NCBI GenBank assembly: GCA_025559845.1
Contig: CP048469.1
Location: forward strand, 1,364,001-1,428,000
Origin: Agrobacterium tumefaciens
GTDB lineage: Bacteria > Pseudomonadota > Alphaproteobacteria > Rhizobiales > Rhizobiaceae
Direction: 5' to 3'
DNA: 64,000 bases
The translations under genes were made by a program, and so were the position numbers. This document shows, one piece after another, positions 58,818 to 64,000 of this stretch. The stretch's first letter is position 1. Each line of letters starts with the position of its first letter. The notes beneath the pieces are model-generated. The model saw only the letters and a program-made list of their open reading frames with translations. It ran no database searches and was not told the origin of the DNA.

Positions 58818-59972
58818 ATGCCCCACATGCCCGCAATTTCTCTTTTCCGTGGTGTTGTTCCCAAGCTTGTCATCGCCTGGGCCGTCGTTACCGCGTTTCA
58901 GTTCGAGTTTCATTCCTGGCTTTCCGCCGACATGTCGCCGATGGTGGCGATCAGCTGTTTTGCCGTGCTGTTTGCGACAATCCTGATGGCGGCGTTCGGT
59001 GTCGTGCGTGAGGCCGATGCGCTGGCGCACCGGCTTGGCGAACCCTATGGCACCCTGATCCTGACGCTTTCCATCGTGTCGATCGAGGTGATCCTGATTG
59101 CCGCCGTGATGCTAGGACCGGGCGAAGCGCCGACGATTGCGCGGGACTCGATCTTTGCCGTGATGATGATCATCATGAACCTCATCACCGGCATCTGCCT
59201 GCTGGCCGGTGCGCTGAAATACGGCGAGCAGGAATACAACGCCCCCGGCACCATCACCTTCATCAGCATGATCCTGATCCTTGTCGGCGTCGCACTGCTG
59301 CTACCCAACACACTGAGCACGGGCAACGGCACGTTCACGCCGGTCCAGGCGGTCGTTCTCTCGCTTCTGACCGTGGTCGGTTATGGCGGTTTTCTGGCAC
59401 TGCAGATGGGCAGATACCGCAGCGATTTCATGCAGCCCGAAGCCGGGCGCATGTGGATTCTGCTGTCGGAAGCAGCAAGCCGCAACAAGGCCGACGACAC
59501 GACGGCGGAGACCCGCGGCAGCAGCAACCTCATGCATGCGGTCAGGCTGGTGGCGCTGATGTTGCCCATCGTGCTTCTGGCGCATGACCTCGCCATCATC
59601 ATCGACTACGGCGTGGTGCAGGCTGGCGCACCGGTTGCCGTGGGTGGCGTGCTGATTGCCATCATCGTCTTCACGCCGGAGTCCATCACCGCCATCAAGG
59701 CCGCACTCAACAACGAAACGCAGCGCGCGATCAACCTTTGCCTCGGCGCCTTCGTCTCGACCGTGGGACTCACGGTTCCAGCCGTACTGACGGTGGGCCT
59801 GATGACCGGCAAGACCGTGGTTTTCGGCATTTCAGCGGTCGAAACCATGCTTCTGGCACTGACCATCGGGCTGACGACGCTGACCTATCTCGGCCACCGC
59901 ACCTCCGCCACGCAGGGCATGCTGCATATTCTTCTCTTCTTCGTGTTCGGCCTGATGCTGTTTACCGCCTGA
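58818..59972 (+). CDS. CaCA-family Ca2+/H+ antiporter (y4hA/ChaA-like)
   Basis: About 384 residues from ATG 58818 (MPHMPAISLFRGVVPKLVIA); an ATG at 58803 overlaps the riboswitch and is not preferred. About 11 hydrophobic helices. The two alpha-repeats have the acidic CaCA motif: GTLILTLSIVSIEVILIAAV and VAVGGVLIAIIVFTPESITA, the latter with the ion-binding Glu. The pattern is that of ChaA and the rhizobial transporter y4hA, which exchange Ca2+ or Na+/K+ for protons. The riboswitch-like element precedes it directly. Confidence 0.88.
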   Translation: MPHMPAISLFRGVVPKLVIAWAVVTAFQFEFHSWLSADMSPMVAISCFAVLFATILMAAFGVVREADALAHRLGEPYGTLILTLSIVSIEVILIAAVMLGPGEAPTIARDSIFAVMMIIMNLITGICLLAGALKYGEQEYNAPGTITFISMILILVGVALLLPNTLSTGNGTFTPVQAVVLSLLTVVGYGGFLALQMGRYRSDFMQPEAGRMWILLSEAASRNKADDTTAETRGSSNLMHAVRLVALMLPIVLLAHDLAIIIDYGVVQAGAPVAVGGVLIAIIVFTPESITAIKAALNNETQRAINLCLGAFVSTVGLTVPAVLTVGLMTGKTVVFGISAVETMLLALTIGLTTLTYLGHRTSATQGMLHILLFFVFGLMLFTA

Positions 59973-59985
59973 CACGCAGATGCAC

Positions 59986-60029
59986 CGCAGGACGACCTGC
60001 GCTCTGCCAAGCGACCAGGGGACGGCCCC
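59986..60029 (+). promoter_or_regulatory. Guanidine-II (mini-ykkC)-like riboswitch
   Basis: P1 CGCAGG-ACGA-CCTGCG (59986-60001, six pairs) and P2 GGGG-ACGG-CCCC (60018-60029), linker about 16 bases. It starts 14 bases after the antiporter stop. A GAGG site (60038-60041) and ATG pair at 60047/60050 follow. Confidence 0.82.
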
Positions 60030-60046
60030 ACAGCCATGAGGCAATC

Positions 60047-60337
60047 ATGATGTGGACCAGCCGCCGAAAGCTTTACCGGGCGATACGCCAGACGATCATG
60101 GACAATGCGTGCGAGCGATCGCCGGGCATCGTTACACGCGTGTCCGCGCTCGCCATTTACCTGCTCACCGCCAACCGTGAGGTGCGTTTTCGCCGTGCAT
60201 CAGCCTTTGAACGATGGCCGTTGCAATCAGAGCGCGACGCAGCTAAGAAGCCCCTGTGCGGGACGACCCGCGCCTTGAAACGTTCCGGGGACGGCCCCGA
60301 ATCTCCTTGTCGAGATCAGAGGCCGCCCGATTGTTGA
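60047..60337 (+). CDS. Riboswitch-led small ORF, 96 aa, unknown
   Basis: Begins with two Met and WTSRRKLYRAIRQTIMDNAC, then ERSPGIVTRVSALAIYLLTA, ending in a Pro/Arg-rich tail that contains the next hairpin element. ATG 60050 lies eight bases after GAGG, and 60047 five bases. The first 70 residues look like a basic, helical protein. The last 30 codons run through the fourth riboswitch-like element, so a shorter original end is possible. No known family. Confidence 0.4.
   Translation: MMWTSRRKLYRAIRQTIMDNACERSPGIVTRVSALAIYLLTANREVRFRRASAFERWPLQSERDAAKKPLCGTTRALKRSGDGPESPCRDQRPPDC
60258..60299 (+). promoter_or_regulatory. Guanidine-II (mini-ykkC)-like riboswitch upstream of atpB
   Basis: P1 GCGGG-ACGA-CCCGC (60258-60271) and P2 CGGGG-ACGG-CCCCG (60286-60299), linker 14 bases, five base pairs each. 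AGAGG and a TTG-start ORF follow within 35 bases, and the atpB ATG lies at 60455. Confidence 0.82.
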
Positions 60338-60471
60338 CCATCACCCATCATCCAGAAATCATTGGTCCGCAGGCTCTGCGCGCCCGGCAACGCTGTGGCG
60401 CTGCCTTGGCGTGCCGTCGGTCTGTCGTGGCCACAGCCCGTCAGAGGAAGCCGAATGGCCGGACCCATTGA
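60331..60471 (+). CDS. Short upstream ORF overlapping the atpB start
   Basis: From TTG 60331 or 60334: [20 protein letters not shown] and on to RKPNGRTH; about 46 residues, stop 17 bases inside atpB in another frame. AGAGG lies eight bases before the TTG. Like the ORF before the MrpF-like gene, it could couple riboswitch control to the main gene. Coding status is unproven. Confidence 0.35.
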   Translation: MLTITHHPEIIGPQALRARQRCGAALACRRSVVATARQRKPNGRTH

Positions 60472-61201
60472 ACAATTCGAAGTGAAAAAGATCATCGAGA
60501 TCAACATCGGCGGTGTGGATCTGAGCTTCACCAACGCCTCCGCCACCATGTTTTTGACCGTCGCCATCGCCACCGGTTTCCTGCTTCTGGCGACAGCGCA
60601 GAAACGGCTTGTCCCCGGCCGGTGGCAATCCAGCGCCGAAATGCTCTACCTGTTCGTCAACAAGACGCTGCGCGACAATGTCGGCAAACACGGAATGCAC
60701 TTCTTTCCGTTCGTTTTCACGCTGTTCATGTTCATCCTGACGGCCAATCTGCTTGGCATGTTTCCCTACGCTTTCACGGTCACGGCCCAGATCGTCGTGA
60801 CCTTCGGGCTCGCCGCACTCGTGTTCCTGACGGTAACGCTCTACGGCCTCTACAGGCACGGCCTCGGTTTCCTGCGGCTGTTCAAGCCGGATGGCGTTCC
60901 CGCCGTTCTGGCGCCGATCATTATTCCCATTGAGCTGATTTCCTACCTCTCGCGCCCGGTCAGCCATTCGGTGCGTCTCTTCGCCGTCATGCTGGCAGGC
61001 CACATCACGCTCAAGGTGTTTGCCGGTTTCGTCGCATCGCTCGGTGCCATGGGAACGCTGGGTGTCGCAGGCGCCATCATGCCGCTGTTCATGACGGTTG
61101 CGATCACCGCACTGGAATTCCTGATGGCTGCCATTCAGGCTTACGTCTTCACCATGCTGACCTGCATGTATCTGAACGACGCACTGCATCCCGGCCACTG
61201 A
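60455..61201 (+). CDS. atpB: F0F1 ATP synthase subunit a (orphan copy)
   Basis: A 248-residue, five-to-six-helix subunit a of the F0 proton channel. The essential Arg is in [20 protein letters not shown], with the preceding [10 protein letters not shown]-terminal [20 protein letters not shown] is typical. It begins [20 protein letters not shown] after AGAGGAAG. The usual neighbours atpI, atpE, atpF and atpF' are absent: upstream are the antiporter and small ORFs, downstream a convergent gene. I infer a second, stand-alone copy of atpB under riboswitch control. Confidence 0.9.
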   Translation: MAGPIEQFEVKKIIEINIGGVDLSFTNASATMFLTVAIATGFLLLATAQKRLVPGRWQSSAEMLYLFVNKTLRDNVGKHGMHFFPFVFTLFMFILTANLLGMFPYAFTVTAQIVVTFGLAALVFLTVTLYGLYRHGLGFLRLFKPDGVPAVLAPIIIPIELISYLSRPVSHSVRLFAVMLAGHITLKVFAGFVASLGAMGTLGVAGAIMPLFMTVAITALEFLMAAIQAYVFTMLTCMYLNDALHPGH

Positions 61202-61218
61202 AGCCCTGATGTGAAACG

Positions 61219-61236
61219 GGCGGGCCAAGGCCCGCC
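61219..61236. terminator. Terminator hairpin after atpB
   Basis: GGCGGGCC-AA-GGCCCGCC, perfect stem between atpB (+) and the convergent DUF6428 gene (-). No T run, so it may be bidirectional. Confidence 0.6.
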
Positions 61237-61249
61237 GCTTGCCATAGGA

Positions 61250-61765
61250 TCAGGCGCAACAGCCTGTCGATGACGGTGTGCAGCACGGCTTTGGCGTGGC
61301 GGTTTCCTGCTCCGCCAGCCACCGGTCACGCGGCTTGCAACTGGCCGGGCGCGGTGCAAGCTCTACCGAGATGACAGTCTCACCAACCTGCGGCATTGCC
61401 GCGCAATAAAGCGCCATCGGCCGCACCCCGTCGCTGACCTCGAAGGTCAGCCGCGCCGAGCCATCCAGCTTCACATGCTCCGATACCTTGCGGATGATCG
61501 CCGCAAATTTCCCGGCCTGCATGTGGGTTCGCCCGCCGTCTTCGACATCCCAGAGCTGCACGAAGATTTCCGCCCATGCCTCGGGGTTCGCGCCGCAATC
61601 CAGGCCCGAAAACTGCCCGGCCTTCACTTCGGTGACGTGATAGCCGGGTCTCACCACCTGCCCGTCATAGCGGAACACCAGCGGCAGGTCGGGTTTGCGC
61701 GCCAGCGTTCCGAGCAGAAGCCCGAGGCTGATGTCAGGCGATGAGGTCTTGTCGAAGGCGTTCAT
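61250..61765 (-). CDS. DUF6428-family protein with Cys-rich tail
   Basis: A 171-residue protein starting MNAFDKTSSPDISLGLLLGT after GAGGAATAACGCAG. Segments VFRYDGQVVRPGYHVTEVKA and FSGLDCGANPEAWAEIFVQL fit DUF6428, a family found next to arsR genes. The C-terminal tail has several cysteines, PASCKPRDRW and KPCCTPSSTGCCA, that could bind arsenite or a metal. It is divergent from arsR (61808) with the operator between, so it is co-regulated. Role unknown. Confidence 0.8.
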   Translation of the reverse strand: MNAFDKTSSPDISLGLLLGTLARKPDLPLVFRYDGQVVRPGYHVTEVKAGQFSGLDCGANPEAWAEIFVQLWDVEDGGRTHMQAGKFAAIIRKVSEHVKLDGSARLTFEVSDGVRPMALYCAAMPQVGETVISVELAPRPASCKPRDRWLAEQETATPKPCCTPSSTGCCA

Positions 61766-61780
61766 CTGCGTTATTCCTCG

Positions 61781-61806
61781 TTTCAATATTTCAAGGATTA
61801 TTGAAA
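61781..61806. promoter_or_regulatory. ArsR operator palindrome TTTCAATA-N10-TATTGAAA
   Basis: Perfect 8-base arms with a 10-base spacer in the 42-base gap between the divergent DUF6428 gene and arsR. It ends two bases before the arsR ATG, with no ribosome site between, so it controls both directions and arsR may be leaderless. Confidence 0.75.
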
Positions 61807-61807
61807 C

Positions 61808-62158
61808 ATGGAAGAACGTCAAGCCCTCGCATCCTTCGGCGCGCTGTCACAGGAAAGCCGGCTACAGATCGTGCGGATGCTGGTGGTGGCGGGTCCGGAC
61901 GGCATGTCGGCGGGGTCGATTGCCGAACGGCTGGAAGCCTCGCCCTCCAACGTCTCGTTCCATTTGAAGGAGCTGGACCGTGCCGGTCTGATCGGCCAGC
62001 AACGCGAGGCGCGCTCGATCATCTACACCGCCAATTACGATGCGCTGAGCGGTCTGGTGCGCTTCCTGCTGGAAGACTGCTGCGCCGGACACCCGGACAT
62101 CTGCAAGCCCATGTCCTGCAAATCAGAAATGAACGCGGACGGAAAACCAATTGTCTGA
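61808..62158 (+). CDS. arsR: ArsR-family repressor of the arsK locus
   Basis: A 116-residue winged-helix repressor: QALASFGALSQESRLQIVRM, SAGSIAERLEASPSNVSFHL and KELDRAGLIGQQREARSIIY. The As(III) site is LLEDCCAGHPDICKPMSCKS (C-C-x6-C plus another Cys), matching the arsR at 46657. The stop overlaps the TTG start of arsK by eight bases, so the genes are co-translated. Confidence 0.92.
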   Translation: MEERQALASFGALSQESRLQIVRMLVVAGPDGMSAGSIAERLEASPSNVSFHLKELDRAGLIGQQREARSIIYTANYDALSGLVRFLLEDCCAGHPDICKPMSCKSEMNADGKPIV

Positions 62159-63329
62159 TCGTGTGCCTGTTGCCGCCGTCCTGCTGCTGGGCGTTACCCA
62201 GAACATCGGTTACGGCACGCTCTATTACAGTTTCAGCATTCTCGCGCCCGATATGGCCGGGCATTTCGGGCTTTCGCAGCAATGGGTGTTTGCCGCGCTG
62301 TCCGTGGCGCTCATGGTTGGTGGGTTGACGGCGCCGTGGCTTGGCACGCTGTTTGACCGGCTGGGCGCGGCAAAGGTCATGACGGCAGGCTCGGCGGTGG
62401 CGGCGGCAGCACTGGTTGCCTGTGCCTACGCACCGGAAAAGGCATCCTACGCCGCCGCGCTGATCGTGATGGAGGTGGCGGCCAACCTCGTTCAGTATGG
62501 CGCGGCCTTTGCGCTTCTGGTGCAGCTTCAGCCGCAGGTCGCCGCACGCAGCATCACCTATCTGACGCTGATTGCCGGTTTTGCCTCCACCATCTTCTGG
62601 CCGATCACCACGGCACTGCACGCCCATCTGTCGTGGCAGCAGGTCTATCTGGTGTTTGCCGCCCTGAACCTCTTGATCTGCCTGCCGTTTCACGCCTGGC
62701 TTGCCGCGACCGTGGTAAAGTCGCGCAATGCCCCTGCCCGCGAGGTTCAGCTTGTCGAAGGCGTCCTGCCTGGAGAGCATCGAAAGCTTGGATTTGTGCT
62801 GATGGTGGCGGGCTTCTCCCTGACCTCGCTGGTCAGCGCCGCCGTGCTGGTGCACATGGTGCCGCTGCTGTCCGGCCTCGGGCTTGGCGCAACCGCCGCC
62901 ATGATCGCCACCCTGTTCGGCCCCTCACAGGTGGCGAGCCGGTTGATCAACATGGTGTTTGGCAAGGGCATCGATGCGGCGCATCTGGCCATCATCGCCG
63001 CCGCGCTGATGCCGGCAGGCGTGATGACGCTGGCCGTTTCAGCACCCTCCATCGCGGGCGCCATGGTCTTCGCCGTGGTCTTCGGCATGGGCAACGGCCT
63101 GTTGAGCATCGTGATCGGCGCCTTGCCGCTCCACCTCTTCGGCAGCCAGGGTTATGGCAGGCTGCAGGGAAAGATGATGGCGGCGCGTCTGATCGTCTCC
63201 GCACTCGCCCCCTTCGCGCTGGCACTTGCCATGTCCGCCATTGGCATTGGCGCTTCGCTTGCGGTCACGGCAACCCTTGGCGCATCGGCGATCGCCCTCT
63301 TCGTCGGCTTGGCAAGACTGGCGCGTTAG
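62151..63329 (+). CDS. arsK: ArsK-type arsenite efflux MFS transporter
   Basis: A 392-residue, 12-helix MFS protein starting at TTG 62151 (reads MSDRVPVAAVLLLGVTQNIG). Motifs: GYGTLYYSFSILAPDMAGHF, LTAPWLGTLFDRLGAAKVMT (motif A) and FGPSQVASRLINMVFGKGID. Its position, co-translated with an ArsR and beside DUF6428, matches the arsK locus described in Agrobacterium, where ArsK exports arsenite, antimonite and trivalent organoarsenicals. Family and context agree; substrate range is from that literature. Confidence 0.85.
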   Translation: MSDRVPVAAVLLLGVTQNIGYGTLYYSFSILAPDMAGHFGLSQQWVFAALSVALMVGGLTAPWLGTLFDRLGAAKVMTAGSAVAAAALVACAYAPEKASYAAALIVMEVAANLVQYGAAFALLVQLQPQVAARSITYLTLIAGFASTIFWPITTALHAHLSWQQVYLVFAALNLLICLPFHAWLAATVVKSRNAPAREVQLVEGVLPGEHRKLGFVLMVAGFSLTSLVSAAVLVHMVPLLSGLGLGATAAMIATLFGPSQVASRLINMVFGKGIDAAHLAIIAAALMPAGVMTLAVSAPSIAGAMVFAVVFGMGNGLLSIVIGALPLHLFGSQGYGRLQGKMMAARLIVSALAPFALALAMSAIGIGASLAVTATLGASAIALFVGLARLAR

Positions 63330-64000
63330 ACACCTGATCTGCCGCGTCTGACAAGCAGCAGGACGTAATGGGTCACGGCGGCAAACAGCCCGACGATCGA
63401 CGCGTAGTTGACGAAGAACTGCAGCGTTGAGGCGTTGAAATCCCACATATCCAGCGCGTAGGTCAGCATCAGCTTCGAGCCGAAACCAATCTCGACCGTG
63501 CTTCTGACACCATGCGCTGCAACGGCCGCTGTCACCACCCGCAGACCCGCCGTGCGCCAGCGGCTTTTGCCGTCGAGACGCAACAGCGCGGCGCAGGCAG
63601 TCATCACCACCTGCCAGCGGGTGCCGAGATGGATGGCAACGACAAGCAGCACCCAATAGGCCGCAAACATGTGCAGCTCCCGCACAGCAAAGGCGCCGTC
63701 GAGCGCCATGAACGGCAGGAGGTCGCGCGAGATCAGCAGGCTCGTCACCAGCATGATCGTCATGCCCAGGGCGAGACAGGCGATGGTCGCCAGATTGACG
63801 ATGCGCACGGCATCAAGCCTGCGCTTCGCCACGCCGCCATACCAGCGCCGATTGAAGACATTGTGCCCGATGACCAGCGCGAACAGGGCCGTGCCGAAGA
63901 TCTCATGCGCAAGATTATCGAGCCACCAGTAGGCCAGACAGGCGACAATCAGCGCGATGGCAACGACATCGAGCAGCAGGCGCAGACGAAAGACGGCATT
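63326..64000 (-). CDS. DUF4405-like membrane protein (N-terminus off the window)
   Basis: The minus-strand frame is open from stop 63326 to the window edge, about 224 residues. Membrane segments: VAIALIVACLAYWWLDNLAH, IFGTALFALVIGHNVFNRRW, LATIACLALGMTIMLVTSLL, then RELHMFAAYWVLLVVAIHLG and later helices to VTHYVLLLVRRGRSG. The His residues placed between helices (H-E-I-F; H-N-V-F; ELHMF; AIHLG) suggest a cytochrome b-like fold, as in DUF4405. It overlaps the arsK stop by four bases and is convergent with it. Confidence 0.75.
   Translation of the reverse strand, partial: NAVFRLRLLLDVVAIALIVACLAYWWLDNLAHEIFGTALFALVIGHNVFNRRWYGGVAKRRLDAVRIVNLATIACLALGMTIMLVTSLLISRDLLPFMALDGAFAVRELHMFAAYWVLLVVAIHLGTRWQVVMTACAALLRLDGKSRWRTAGLRVVTAAVAAHGVRSTVEIGFGSKLMLTYALDMWDFNASTLQFFVNYASIVGLFAAVTHYVLLLVRRGRSGV

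Overview
The window reads as chromosomal or chromid DNA of a Rhizobiaceae alphaproteobacterium, most like Agrobacterium/Rhizobium. The evidence is a GC-rich coding bias and family content typical of that group: ArsK-type MFS next to an ArsR and a DUF6428 protein, a y4hA-like Ca2+/H+ antiporter, GlxA-type AraC regulators, AzlCD with an Lrp regulator, a CmlA/FloR-type exporter, and many small GNAT acetyltransferases. The species is inferred, not shown. No rRNA, tRNA, CRISPR array or insertion sequence was recognised.

Layout. 1-2.5 kb: a partial HxlR regulator divergent from an acyl-CoA dehydrogenase. 3.9-21.3 kb: head and packaging genes of a BPP-1-like podovirus. Small and large terminase lie at 3.9-6.1 kb. 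Portal, Bbp19-like, scaffold-like, major capsid, Bbp16-like cement and an SGNH hydrolase protein lie at 14.8-21.3 kb. The two halves are separated by about 8.6 kb of ordinary bacterial cargo (CDF transporter, TetR-controlled MFS/SDR operon, acetyltransferases, DsbA-like protein, a LysR remnant). No integrase, tail or lysis genes are visible, so this is a defective or domesticated module. An autotransporter with HAF repeats follows it at 21.4-23.4 kb.

23.7-42.3 kb is a mosaic of accessory genes: HAD phosphatase, MarR-AlkD-like operon, CmlA/FloR-like exporter, PhzF, a RecA/DnaB-core ATPase, NUDIX, a dual-specificity phosphatase, GST, AraC/SDR pair, diguanylate cyclase, and several GNATs and small hypotheticals. 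42.4-47.0 kb holds a GlxA-type regulator, a rhodanese and a five-gene arsenic operon (arsR, LMWP-type arsC, acr3, Grx-type arsC, arsH) with a palindrome at the arsR start. 47.2-53.2 kb holds a TetR/MFS pair, a sugar O-acetyltransferase, an AI-2E family permease and an Lrp/azlCD pair. 53.2-58.2 kb holds an amidohydrolase and a 969-residue autotransporter. 61.2-63.3 kb is a second arsenic locus (DUF6428 / arsR-arsK). The right edge cuts through a DUF4405-like membrane protein.

The most unusual region is 58.2-61.2 kb. Four pairs of short G/C hairpins with ACGR tetraloops, the hallmark of guanidine-II (mini-ykkC) riboswitches, lie within 1.7 kb. Each pair precedes a separate reading unit: an orphan MrpF/PhaF-like subunit, a CaCA-type Ca2+/H+ antiporter, a small unknown ORF, and an orphan F0 ATP synthase subunit a. 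Two of the four have a short upstream ORF that overlaps or abuts the main gene. This suggests a guanidine-responsive cation/proton regulon of a kind I do not know to have been described.
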